Source: Amphiduros pacificus
Lineage: Eukaryota; Annelida; Polychaeta; Phyllodocida; Hesionidae
Assembly: GCA_949316495.1 (NCBI GenBank)
Contig: OX439010.1
Span: 15,432,809 to 15,496,808 of the forward strand
Length of the DNA stretch: 64,000 bases
Direction of reading: 5' to 3'
Below, piece by piece: positions 1-63,042 of the stretch. The notes beneath the pieces were generated by a model. The model was not told the origin of the DNA and did no database searches. It worked only from the letters and a program-made list of their open reading frames with translations. The number at the start of each line of letters is the position of its first letter. Position 1 is the stretch's first letter. The translations under genes were made by a program, and so were the position numbers.

Positions 1-644
1 ATGTAATTGAAATTATGATAAAATAATTAATGATAAAATAATTCAAATCAGGAGAGAACATATTTGGAAACAATAAGAACTAGGAGGAGAGAGAAAGTTT
101 AGCAGCAAAATCCAATATTTGGTTCATAAAAAGGTAAATTTTCCTTGAGAGTACCAGTATATATTTGGTAAGATTATATAAGCCATGATGCCTTACAATA
201 TCAAACATACAATAAATAGGTTTCATTCTGTGGGGGAATGGAATATTTCTTTGACCTAGACATTCATATTCTCATAGCAGAAATACAACATGTTAGCAAA
301 TTAACAATTCAAATATCACAAAACAAATATAATAATATAATGCACATATAATTTTCCCGAAGGACTTGTTTTGTGTTGAAAATATTGTGAACTAAACTCT
401 GTTTAATATCTGTGTTATTGAAATGACAAACATTTGAATATGAGTTTACTAAAGTGGATAACGAACATAACGCTCAAATACTAAAACATTCTGCAACATG
501 TGATCATTATATAAAACTAACTTTATTCCAAATATGAAACATTGAATGCTGGGAAGAAACAAACAAGTGCATGCTGGGATTGCACTAGCGGAATGCATGC
601 TGGGAAGGCAACAATAAAACATTCCGAATATGATATTCACTTAC
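1..644. other. Intron downstream of Myo9 exon 28
   Basis: Very AT-rich; apart from the ZNF143-like motifs at 546-605, flanked by near-direct repeats CCAAATATG and CCGAATATG, nothing is recognised. Confidence 0.6.
546..605 (-). promoter_or_regulatory. Three tandem ZNF143/Staf-like motifs
   Basis: On the minus strand TCCCAGCAT(G/T)C occurs three times at about 25-bp spacing (plus-strand ATGCTGGGA at 546, 571 and 597). This is the core of the ZNF143 site (TCCCAGCATGC). They lie in the intron just past the exon 28 donor. A single TCCCAGCATGC is also at 50678-50688. Function is not shown by sequence. Confidence 0.35.
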
Positions 645-51574
<50,930 letters not shown>

Positions 51575-51691
51575 CTGAAACAGAGAAAAAAATCACTCAA
51601 AATAGAATACATGATAATATTTGTTTACTATTTGCAAATTGTCTCAACAGTAAATCACTGTCAATGAATGGTTCTGTACAGGTATATAACG

Positions 51692-51849
51692 CTGGTCTTG
51701 ACGAGTACTGGCCTACATGTAAAACAGTGAAAAATAATCATCTTTACTTAAATCTGGGCGAGTAGAATTTTCAAGCCACTGGCCAGTACTGGCCCATGGT
51801 CTAAAAAAAACATTCAGGGCCACTGGGTGAGTGCAAATGTCAAGCCCTG
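51692..51849 (-). mobile_element. 158-bp MITE with CAGGGCTTGACA ends
   Basis: Read on the minus strand it begins CAGGGCTTGACATTT and ends GTCAAGACCAG, an imperfect inverted repeat (9 of 11). TAACG is duplicated directly at both sides (51687-51691, 51850-51854). It shares its end and a CCAGTGGCCC-type subterminal block with the element at 63455-63796. CAGGG-type ends suggest hAT. Non-coding. Confidence 0.7.
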
Positions 51850-51934
51850 TAACGGTTTACTCCACAAGCAATGTCAACAATAAATCCCTGTTAATGTATA
51901 TACGGTAGGTTCTGTTTAATTATATAACAGCTTA

Positions 51935-52153
51935 CTTCCCTTTTACGCCACATGGCGCAGCGCCACATATACCAAGGGTAAACATTAACATCACACTGAC
52001 ATGGGCATTACGGTGTTTGTCAATAATTCTGCAAGATTCTCCAAGAAGGCCATTTGATCCTTAAGACCTGACCTTAAATTGACATTATTTTATACCTGTG
52101 TTCTGTGTGGCACCATGTCCCATGGCGCTGCTCTCTGTTGCGCAAAATGGGAG
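51935..52153. mobile_element. 219-bp Stowaway/mariner-like MITE
   Basis: Flanked by TA on both sides (51933-51934, 52154-52155). Inverted ends of 31 bp (left CTTCCCTTTTACGCC, right CTCCCATTTTGCGCA) match at 24 of 31 positions and share GCAGCGCCA innermost. CTCCC-like ends with a TA target are typical of Tc1/mariner-derived MITEs. Non-coding. Confidence 0.7.
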
Positions 52154-52326
52154 TAAGCCCTTTAAAACAAGGTCAATTGGTCAAATTTATTTAAATATAG
52201 TTGTTTGGCTTAAAGTTCACCAAGAAAAGAGGCTGTACATTTATTTACTATATCACCAAATAAGGTCAAGCAGGTGCTCAGACAAAACTTTACTATAAAC
52301 AATATTCTGGTAATAAATCATTTCTG

Positions 52327-52622
52327 CTAGACTGATCCCTGCTATGCTACAATCATCTATGCTGCTAGGCTAAACCTAACTAAGCTAATCCCTGCTGAGA
52401 TCATCCCTGCTAGACCACACTCAGCTATAATAATACTAGCAAAGCTGATCCCTGTTAGACTCATTCCTGCTAGTCTAATCTCTCCTAGACTCATCCCTGC
52501 TAGACAAGTCCTTGCTAGTCTAATCCCTGTTAGACCCATCCCTGCTAGTCAAATCCCTGCTAATCGAATCCATGCTAGTCTAAGACTTGCTCATCTAATC
52601 CATGCTAGGCTCATCCCACTAA
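52327..52622. repeat. 15-bp degenerate repeat, about 20 copies
   Basis: Units resemble CCTGCTAGACTCATC with many substitutions, so the array looks old. Confidence 0.85.
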
Positions 52623-53054
52623 TCCCTAACCATATATTTTGAATTCTTGTCATTAATAAAAATCATTTCAGATCTAAATCATGGCATTTATCATATGCAG
52701 CATAATTGCACAATCACATCATCAAGTATAGCTAGTACATAGTTCTGTGTTTATTTGGAATCTGTTTATATAAACATAGATGTATGTTATGCTAACATTG
52801 TTAACCACATACTCCTGGCAAGCTCTACATTAATGCATACTTGCCCAGGATGCAGAGAGAGTGCAAAAAATACAAAACAAAAAGGAGAAGATAAATACAA
52901 ATAGGGCAGGATGGTGAGAATGGGAGCACACCCACACTCATTTAGCAGCCTATCAGCCATGTTTGTGGAGTATCTGAGGCCCCCTGGAGATAATGGACTC
53001 TGCTCTAGTCTGTGTGAACACCTCAGACAACAGTCAGGTCACTGCACCTATCCT
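52623..53054. other. Unique sequence upstream of the visible exons
   Basis: Probably intron of Myo9; no exon found. Confidence 0.5.
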
Positions 53055-53703
53055 GTCACGCTATAGCCAGACACATCAGTGAGCAAGCCTTGAGCAAGCC
53101 TTCTTAAGACATCCCGGTGTCATGCTATAGCCAGACACATCAATGAGCAAGCCTTGAACAAGCCTTCTCAAGACATCCTAGTGTCATGCTATAGCCAGAC
53201 ACATCAGTGAGCAAGCCTTGAGCAAGCCTTCTAAAGACATCCCAGTGTCATGCTACAGCCAGACACATCAGTGAGCAAGCCTTGAGCAAGCCTTCTTAAG
53301 ACATCCCAGTGTCATGCTACAGCCAGACACATCAGTGAGCAAGCCTTGAGCAAGCCTTCTAAAGACATCCCAGTGTCATGCTACAGCCAGACACATCAGT
53401 GAGCAAGCCTTGAGCAAGCCTTCATTAGACATCCCAGTGTCATGCTACAGCCGGACACATCAGCTCAAGCAAGCCTTGAGCAAGCCTTCTTAAGACATCC
53501 TGGTGTCATGATATAGCCAGACACATCAGTGAGCAAGCCTTGAGCAAGCCTTCTCAAGACATCCCGGTGTCATGCTATAGCCAGACACATCAGTGAGCAA
53601 GCCTTGAGCAAGCCTTCTTAAGACATCCTGGTGTCATGATATAGCCAGACACATCAGTGAGCAAGCCTTGAGCAAGCCTTCTTAAGACATCCCAGTGTAA
53701 GGC
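53055..53703. repeat. 64-bp minisatellite, 10 copies
   Basis: Units contain GCCAGACACATCAGTGAGCA and an internal doubled AGCAAGCCTTGAGCAAGCCT, ending GACATCCCGGTGTCATGCTA. Confidence 0.96.
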
Positions 53704-53751
53704 TAATGAGTGGACCAATATAAAATAAATGCAGAATACATATACTATATA

Positions 53752-54200
53752 CAAGGTTGGTTGACAATGGACAAGGCTGGTATGAGTATGGTCAAGGCTG
53801 GTATGAGTATGGTCAAAGCTAGTATGACAATGGTCAAGGCTGGTATGAGTATGGTTAAGGCTGGTATGAGTATGGTCAAGGCTGGTATGACAATGGTCAA
53901 GGCTGGTATGACCATGGTCAAGGCTGGTACGAGTATGGTCAAGGCTGGTATGAGTATGGTCAAGGCTGGTATGACCATGGTCAAGGCTGATATGGCCATG
54001 GTTAAGGATGGTATGACCATGGTCAAGGCTGGTATGACAATGGACAAGGTTGGTATGACCATGGTCAAGGCTGGTACGAGTATGGTCAAGGCTGGTATGA
54101 GTATGGTCAAGGCTGGTATGACCATGGTCAAGGCTGATATGGCCATGGTTAAGGATGGTATGACCATGGTCAAGGCTGGTATGACAAGGTTGATGTGCCC
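53752..54200. repeat. 21-bp minisatellite, about 21 copies, with 147-bp higher-order unit
   Basis: The monomer is GGTATGAGTATGGTCAAGGC plus T. Seven-monomer blocks (147 bp) starting ACCATGGTCAAGGC at 53911 and 54058 share the same order of variants. Degenerate copies trail to about 54440. Frames of MVKAGMT type are artefacts. Confidence 0.96.
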
Positions 54201-55292
54201 ATGGTTGCTTAGCACTGCCCTAGGAAAGTTGTTGTGACTATGATAAAGGCTGCTTTGACAATACTAGATGTTGGTATGACCATGACAAAGGCTAGTAAGA
54301 CCATGATAAGGGGTGTTATAACAATAGTGAAGGTTGTTTTAACCCTCCTAAAGTTTGGTATGATCATGGTTTAAGGTTGCTGCGACAATGACAAAGGCTG
54401 GTATGTCAATGCTAAAAGTAGGTATAACCATGGTAAAGGCTTGAATATGAATGTTCTGCGGGGCTGCTCTGTTTTGTTTGATGACATTTTGGTGAGCAGC
54501 TTCTATATCTCTTCTAGCCACGATGCATGCTGACAACAATGGTGCTATTTGAATTCAAGTTGATTTATAGATGCCTCTGCAAACATTAATGAATATATGT
54601 GTATTATCCTGAACGTGAAGGTTACTCACCATATTTACAATGCAATAGAGAACTCTGATATATAACTGGGCGAGATTCAAAACAATATTATACCATGGGT
54701 AGAGTCAACAATTTTGTAATAAGATAAAATCATTTTTCGGATCTATCCTTCAATGGCCACATTGCTTGAGACCAAACATGTTTGCACCCAGAGTTTCATT
54801 ACTGCATGACCTGGCAGCAGTTTGTCCTGGACTGTGAAAGCATATCAGAGAATTGCATTTAATATGCAGCTCCAGGTACCTATATATCAGTAAGCTCATG
54901 CCCATACAAGGTATGTGATGCTTGAAATAGAAAAACACTAACATGAAACAAAAATTGCAAGTAGTTTTGCAGGCTTTGTCATATGAATCCCTCCTGATGC
55001 CCACATAAGACGATGTTATAACGTCCTGGAGAGGTATGGCTCCGGTTGTGGAACGCGACAAATTAGCACAGTCAACAGAACACCATATGATGGCTTATTA
55101 CACTAAGATATGGTGAACAAAGAAGTATGCTTGCAGAAATCAGCAGTGGCAGGAACAGACCAGACACCAGTATTCACAATATTCCTCTTGTAAGCTCAGC
55201 CCTGCTGCATCCCTGCTGTGCCATGTATTGCATGTGACCCTATAAGGTCACGCATTGCTAGTTCATCACCTTATTTGGTCATATCTATCCTA
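54201..55292. other. Unique sequence after repeat decay
   Basis: Diverged 21-bp units to about 54440, then unique sequence. No Myo9 exon recognised. Confidence 0.5.
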
Positions 55293-56830
55293 CTATTCAT
55301 ATCTCATGTCTCTGCCGTGCTACATATCTCACGTCTCTGCCATGCTACATGTCTCACGTCTCTGCCATGCTACATGTCTCACGTCTCTGCCATGCTACAT
55401 GTCTCACGTCTCTGCAGTGCTACATATCTCATGTCTCTGCCGTGCTACATATCTCACGTCTCTGCCATGCTACATATCTCATGTCTCTGCCATGCTACAT
55501 ATCTCTGCTGTGCTACATATCTCATGTCTCTGCCGTGCTACATATCTCATGTCTCTGCCATGCTACATATCTCATGTCTCTGCCATGCTACATATCTCTG
55601 CCGTGCTACATATCTCATGTCTCTGCCATACTACATATCTCACGTCTCTGCCATGCTACATATCTCATGTCTCTGCCATGCTACATATCTCATGTCTCTG
55701 CCATGCTACATATCTCATGTCTCTGCAGTGCTACATATCTCCTGTCTCTGCCGTGCTACATATCTCACGTCTCTCACGTCTCTGCCGTGCTACATATCTC
55801 ACGTCTCTGCCATGCTACATATCTCATGTCTCTGCTGTGCTACATATCTCACGTCTCTGCCGTGCTACATATCTCACGTCTCTCACGTCTCTGCCGTGCT
55901 ACATATCTCACGTCTCTGCCATGCTACATATCTCATGTCTCTGCAGTGCTACATATCTCATGTCTCTGCCGTGCTACATATCTCATGTCTCTGCCATGCT
56001 ACATATCTCATGTATCTGCCATGCTACATATCTCATGTCTCTGCCATGCTACATATCTCATGTCTCTGCAGTGCTACATATTTCATGTCTCTGCCGTGCT
56101 ACATATCTCATGTATCTGCCATGCTACATATCTCATGTCTCTGCCATGCTACATATCTCATGTCTCTGCAGTGCTACATATCTCATGTCTCTGCCGTGCT
56201 ACATATCTCACGTCTCTCACGTCTCTGCCATGCTACATATCTCATGTCTCTGCTGTGCTACATATCTCACGTCTCTGCCATGCTACATATCTCATGTCTC
56301 TGCCATGCTACATATCTCATGTATCTGCCATGCTACATATCTCATGTCTCTGCCATGCTACATATCTCATGTCTCTGCCATGCTACATATCTCATGTCTC
56401 TGCAGTGCTACATATCTCATGTCTCTGCCGTGCTACATATCTCACGTCTCTCACGTCTCTGCCGTGCTACATATCTCACGTCTCTGCCATGCTACATATC
56501 TCATGTCTCTGCTGTGCTACATATCTCACGTCTCTGCCGTGCTACATATCTCATGTCTCTGCCATGCTACATATCTCATGTATCTGCCATGCTACATATC
56601 TCATGTCTCTGCCATGCTACATATCTCATGTCTCTGCAGTGCTACATATCTCATGTCTCTGCCGTGCTACATATCTCACGTCTCTCACGTCTCTGCCATG
56701 CTACATATCTCATGTCTCTGCCATGCTACATATCTCACGTCTCTGCCATGCTACATATCTCACGTCTCTGCCATGCTACATATCTCACGTCTCTGCTGTA
56801 CTAAATATCTCATTTCTCTGCCATGTTATA
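55293..56830. repeat. 25-bp minisatellite, about 60 copies, with 235-bp higher-order unit
   Basis: The monomer is CATGTCTCTGCCATGCTACA plus TATCT. Because 25 is not a multiple of 3 yet no stop arises, all three plus frames are open for more than 500 codons. A 10-bp insertion (CACGTCTCTCACGTC) recurs at 56209, 56444 and 56678, marking a 235-bp higher-order unit. Confidence 0.97.
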
Positions 56831-58617
56831 TATCCTATCATCGTGTCTGATATACTGAGCCTGCAGGTCACATTTAACCAATGTCGACCACTCCTCTTGC
56901 CTCTCTCTCAACCAAGCTTCGTTTACATCACCTTACTTCACCTTTGTCAAGAAAATATACAGACACCCAAACCTAGGACCTAATGCAGGCTTGAGGATCT
57001 CATTTTATGTCCCAGATGAACCATTTGACCTTGAATCTCTGCATGCACCACTTTGACCCTTTTATTTCAGAGTCCCAGAGTGCACCCCTTTTGATCTATT
57101 TGGTCCAAAGTCCATGTGTACACCCCTTTGACCCATTTGGTAGCTTAAAATAATGACCCTGGTGTCTTAGCTGAGGTGTTCAATAGGGGCATGAACACAG
57201 TTTGACAGGACCGATTAGAATCAGTTGATCTGATACTTGAGGTGTGTTCTATGGAATAAGGAAGATTCATGAAGGCAGATATATAGGTGGTTGTGTTGAG
57301 TTGAGTGGGTGGAGGTCTGTCATCCTGTCTGCGGCAATCAACCCCAAACCACAGGATCCGTCTTATCAACAGTCATTATCAACACCCCAGAAACACTCAA
57401 ATCCTTATCACTCTTATCTTATCATAACCACATGGTCATAATATCGTTAAAGGCAGGAATCGATCACTGATCACTGATCAAAAATATTTTGAATGTATGA
57501 ATTGTGGCGATGGGGCCGGGTGCTTTGGGCAGTCCTGGAGATGGATCGCTTAGAATCCCATATAACCAAAGATCAGCTGCCGAGACATCCATTTCTGTTG
57601 TGATTGATTTTCGGTGAGATGCTTTTATGTGTGTCAACAAGCAGTGTTTGCACAATTTACATGGCTCAGATAAACTGCCACCAGTTTCTGTGACAGATAA
57701 TGTTTATTTCCATGTAGTGTTCTCCTCAAGCATGATAACTTATAAAAGCACTGCCATAACGGTATATTTCTTTGTACATATTTTTCAAGTGTAATCAAAG
57801 ATTATGAAAATATATGAGCTTACATAAAGTTATCACATGATTACTTGGTCATACTTGGCATGAGAGAATTGGCATGACCGAAATGGAACAAGATATGGTC
57901 ATATTGATCTGATAAAATTTTACTTCATTTGTGCAAGTTCAAGATTTTCATAAGGTCAAGGTCACACCGATTGTCCTTGCAGATCGCATAAATGTGAAAT
58001 TTATTAACATTTATTTAGTTGCTAATTCTTCCCTTGGGTATCTGAAACTATGAGATTTGACACAAATGGCAAACAGAATATTACTCTGCAGGGTGAACTT
58101 ATACAATCCTTCCAAATGGTCAACATTCATGATCCTTTTACAGAGTGAGATGGCAGAATATTATTTCATAAATTGGGGAAGGGATCTGCTGTTCATGTGT
58201 GTCCAAAAGATATTTCTATCCTGTAGCCGAAGAAAAGTAGGTCAAGGTGAGGCATATGAAATATGCAAATGTGCTCAACATTTATATCATAGGAATGGCA
58301 TTTTTTTTATAGATATTGCTTATCAGCTGTGGAAAGGAATTCAAAGGAATGATACCACTGAATTGCAATGATTCTGGCAAAACATGGAAAAAACATGACC
58401 ACCATACTCTCTTAAACATTGATTTAAGTGTAGATATCCCATGAACGATACCAAGGCAATAGGGAGAGCGAGACTGCAGTAAGTCAATGAATATTATATT
58501 ATGATGGTTACGCAACCACGAGTAGATGACTGATTGGGAATACGTCAGGGGGAAAGCCCTGTATAGTAGAGCAGAGACGACATGCAGAGCGAACAAAGAG
58601 GGATGAGGCCAACAGCC
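56831..58617. other. Unique sequence
   Basis: Three old copies of a 43-bp-class unit (CACCCCTTTGACCCATTTGG) lie at about 57014-57145. No gene supported. Confidence 0.55.
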
Positions 58618-59062
58618 ATAGCACTACCACAGCTGTCCTCTTACCACAGCTGTCCTCTTCCCAACACTACCACAGCTGTCCTCTGCCCGACACTACCACA
58701 GCTGTCCTCTAACCACAGCTGTCCTCTAACCACATCTGTCCTCTAACCACAGCTGTCCTCTAACCACAGCTGTCCTCTTCCCAACACTACCACAGCTGTC
58801 CTCTAACCACAGCTGTCCTCTTTCAAACACTACCACAGCTGTCCTCTTTCCAACACGACCACAGCTATCCTCTGCCCAACACTACCACAGCTGTCCTCTG
58901 CCCAACACTACCACATCTGTCCTCTACCAGACACTACCACAGCTGTCTAAACCCCACTACCACAGCCATACACTGCCAACACTACCGCAACTGTCATAAA
59001 CCACAGTTGTCTCCTGCTCACTGCTACCACAGCTGTTCTCTGCCCATTACCATGAGCAATCC
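58618..59062. repeat. Short minisatellite of CCACAGCTGTCCTCT units
   Basis: CCACAGCTGTCCTCTAA (about 17 bp) alternates with a longer form that adds CCCAACACTA. Each unit holds an E-box, CAGCTG. Degenerate at the right. Confidence 0.92.
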
Positions 59063-59814
59063 TCTGCCACAGCTGCCTACTCACAAACACACCAGTGATG
59101 CAGCTGCCATCCATCTCAATCACTTACACACATATATGAAAGTTCAATGCCAACAACTGAAAGATGGTTAATAAATCAATAGTGATGTTAATGGTCAATT
59201 GGTACACATCTGAATAGTGCGTTACCACACAGGCCTCATGGTAAAAGTGCATCAATGGGTATGTTCCTCTACTCATTGTGTGCCTGAAAGTGAACAGGGA
59301 CAATAGTCACATGCACTCAGCTGAGCACTTCTGAAAAGACCCTCATCAAGCTCATTTGGAGGCTTGTAAATTTGAGCTAATCCCGTTGAATGACATCCAA
59401 GCCATGCTGAGTGACCGCCATCAAATGAATACACTCTCTGATACGCTGCATCAGGCATTCCAGAATGAGGATGGGCTACAACCATAATAGTAAACAATCA
59501 TAAAACGCCCATTTCTTTGTCCAAGAAAGGCTCCTTCCTGTAGATATAGTGCAGATACAGTGCAATGTATGTCTACCTAAGCTATAACTTGACTCTATCA
59601 GTCAATATTGCACATTTTTGTCCCTCAATCTTTCAATGTTGTACTCTAATGCGACTCCATATGAGCTGAGCTATAATGTTACCCAATGTCATCATTTTAA
59701 GCTGTAATATGAATGCATCTAGCAAAGTAACACCGTAACATGACTGAATCTAATTATGCTAAGCTATAATGTTGAATTCTGAGCTATAATCTGACTCAAT
59801 TTTACATTGCTGCC
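59063..59814. other. Unique sequence
   Basis: No gene recognised; the right end has loose precursors of the next array (AGCTATAATGTT, CTCAATCTATCAATGTT). Confidence 0.55.
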
Positions 59815-61925
59815 ACTCAATCTATCAATGTTACACTATACTCTCACTCAATCTATCAATGTTACACTATACTCTCACTCAATCTATCAATGTTGTGCTA
59901 TACTCTCACTCAATCTATCGATGTGGCGCTATACTCTCACTCAATCTATCAATGTGGTGTTATACTCTCACTCAATCTATCAATGTTGTGCTATACTCTC
60001 ACTCAATCTATCGATGTGGCACTATAGTCTCACTCAATCTATGAATGTGGGGCTATACTCTCACTCAATCTATCAATGTTACACTATACTCTCACTCAAT
60101 CTATCAATGTTACACTATACTCTCACTCAATTTATCAATGTTGTGCTATACTCTCACTCAAACTATCAATGTGGGGCTATACTCTCACTCAATCTATCAA
60201 TGTTACACTATACTCACTCAATCTATCAATGTTACACTATACTCTCACTCAATCTATCAATGTGGTGCTATACTCTCACTCAATCTATCAATGTTATACT
60301 ATACTCTCACTCAATCTATCAATGTTACACTATACTCTCACTCAATCTATCAATGTTGTGCTATACTCTCACTCAATCTATCAATGTGGCGCTATACTCC
60401 ACTCAATCTATCAATGTTGTGCTATACTCTCACTCAATCTATCAATGTTGTGCTATACTGTCACTCAATCTATCAATGTAGTGCTATACTCTCACTCAAT
60501 CTATCAATGTGGCACTATACTCTCACTCAATCTATCAATGTGGCACTATACTTCACTCAATCTATCAATGTTGTGCTATACTCTCACTCAATCTATCAAT
60601 GTGGCGCTATACTCCACTCAATCTATCAATGTTGTGCTATACTCTCACTCAATCTATCAACATTACACTATACTCTCACTCAATCTTTCAATGTTACACT
60701 ATACTCTCACTCAATCTATCAATGTTGTGCTACACTCTCACTCAATCTATCAATGTGGCACTATACTCTCACTCAATCTATCAATGTGGCACTATACTCT
60801 CACTCAATCTATCAATGTTGTGCTATACTGTCACTCAATCTATCAATGTTGTGCTATACTCTCACTCAATCTATCAATGTTACACTATACCCTCACTCAA
60901 TCTATCAATATTACACTATACTCTCACTCAATCTATCAATGTTGTGCTATACTCTCACTCAATCTATCAATGTGGCACTATACTCTCACTCAATCTATCA
61001 ATGTGGCGCTATACTCACTCAATCTATCAACGTTACACTATACTCTCACTCAATCTATCAATGTTACACTATACTCTCACTCAATCTATCAATGTGGCAC
61101 TATACTCTCACTCAATCTATCAATGTTGTGCTATACTGTCACTCAATCTATCAATGTTGTGCTATACTCTCACTCAATCTATCAATGTTACACTATACTC
61201 TCACTCAATCTATCAATATTACACTATACTCTCACTCAATCTATCAATGTTGTGCTATACTCTCACTCAATCTATCAATGTGGCACTATACTCTCACTCA
61301 ATCTATCAATGTGGCGCTATACTCACTCAATCTATCAACGTTACACTATACTCTCACTCAATCTATCAATGTTACACTATACTCTCACTCAATCTATCAA
61401 TGTGGAGCTATACTCTCACTCAATCTATCAATGTTACACTATACTCTCACTCAATCTATCAATGTTACACTATACTCTCACTCAATCTATCAATGTTACA
61501 CTATACTCTCACTCAATCTATCAATGTTACACTATACTCTCACTCAATCTATTAATGTTACACTATACTCTCACTCAATCTATCAATGTGGAGCTATACT
61601 CTCACTCAATCTATCAATGTAGTACTATACTCTCACTCAATCTATCAATGTTACACTATACTATCACTCAATCTATCAATGTTACACTATACTCTCACTC
61701 AATCTATCAATGTTACACTATACTCTCACTCAATCTATCAATGTTGTGCTATACTCTCACTCAATCTATCAATGTTGCACTATACTCTCACTCAATCTAT
61801 CAATGTTGTGCTATACTCTCACTCAATCTATCAATGTTGTGCTATACTCTCACTCAATCTATCAATGTTGTGCTATACTCTCACTCAATATATCAATGTT
61901 GTGCTATACTCTCACTCAATCTATT
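59815..61925. repeat. 31-bp minisatellite, about 68 copies, with 308-bp duplication
   Basis: The monomer is TACTCTCACTCAATCTATCA plus ATGTTACACTA, with GTTGTGC, GTGGCAC and GTGGCGC variants. Rare variants (ACTGTCACTC, CAATATT, CAACGTT) recur at an exact 308-bp distance (60830/61138, 60906/61214, 61028/61336). Frames of 350-650 codons are artefacts. Confidence 0.98.
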
Positions 61926-62247
61926 TGAGCTGAGCTACTGTGTGAGCAAGGTACGACATCATGTGAAATACAGTGTGGCTTGCTGGAGTCATGTTTACCC
62001 TGTCCACCGATTTGATTAATAGACATATATAATGTATTTTGATGTAGTTGTGTATGGCCCTTGACGAGGCACTATTCAAAGCATATCCTCAGGTGCTCTG
62101 ATACAGTTTTTTGATTATAAAACACGAATGTTGTCAAAGTGTCACTGAGGTCATCTCGGCCTATATTTTGTTGACTGTGTCACCTCCAGTATAACATTTT
62201 ATTGTCCACTCATCCTGGTGTTACCTATTTCATTCCTCTGGTCACAG

Positions 62248-62500
62248 AGGATTGCATGATCAAACAGTGTTAAGACATGATAGAATAGTTGTGACAAATA
62301 GTTAATATGATCAAGCAGTGTTAAGACATGATAGAATAGTTGTGACAAACAGTTAATATGATCAAGCAGTGTTAAGACATGATAGAATAGTTGTGACAAA
62401 TAGTTACATGATCAAGCAGTGTTAAGACATGATAGAATAGTTGTGACAAATAGTTAATATGATCAAGCAGTGTTGAGACATCATAATAGAATAACTATGA
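62248..62500. repeat. 51-bp tandem repeat, 5 copies
   Basis: Units are GATCAAGCAGTGTTAAGACA, TGATAGAATAGTTGTGACAA, ATAGTTAATAT; nearly identical. Confidence 0.95.
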
Positions 62501-63042
62501 CATAGATTGATATCACCCAAATAGTATTGACAAATATGATGAGTATGATCAAATCGGTGATTGACCCTGGACTGCCCCATCTGCTCAAGTCGATCCATTA
62601 TTTGGCAACACTTTCACAACCTTATATGGTCAGTAGGAGCACCACATGACCTATCTAAGGAATGTAGGTGTGACTAAATGGAGTCATGCTACAGACAGAC
62701 ATGCATGACATTATAGAGTCACATGATTGCAGTAGATGACCTCTTGAGGACCTTATTGCGCTAGACGACACAGGTGATTGGACTGTGGTAATAATGTTGG
62801 CCCGGACTGGTTGATGAGGATGAAGAGTGTAAGAATTAGCACAGTTAGCAGGCGACAGCTGCCGACCACCAACATCTGTCCTCGCCCCGAGGTGTCATCA
62901 CAAGCCTGCTGGGATACCTGGTTGCCATGTCAACACAGCCAGGTGTGCTGTTGCCATGGTAGCCACATCGCCATGCACCTATTCCTCTTCGTCTTCACCT
63001 AAACAGGTGACCTACCTCTCTGAGCTACTCAATCGCCAAGGG
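62501..63042. other. Unique sequence
   Basis: A GC-richer patch lies at 62780-63000. No exon could be supported on either strand. Confidence 0.5.

Noticed and set aside
55218-56983. Three overlapping plus-strand frames of about 530 codons
   Set aside because: They lie wholly in the 25-bp minisatellite, whose monomer has no stop in any plus frame. No start context, splice sites or domain.
59807-62019. Plus-strand frames of 224 to 647 codons
   Set aside because: Products of the 31-bp array (31 residues repeating); no non-repeat coding sequence attached.
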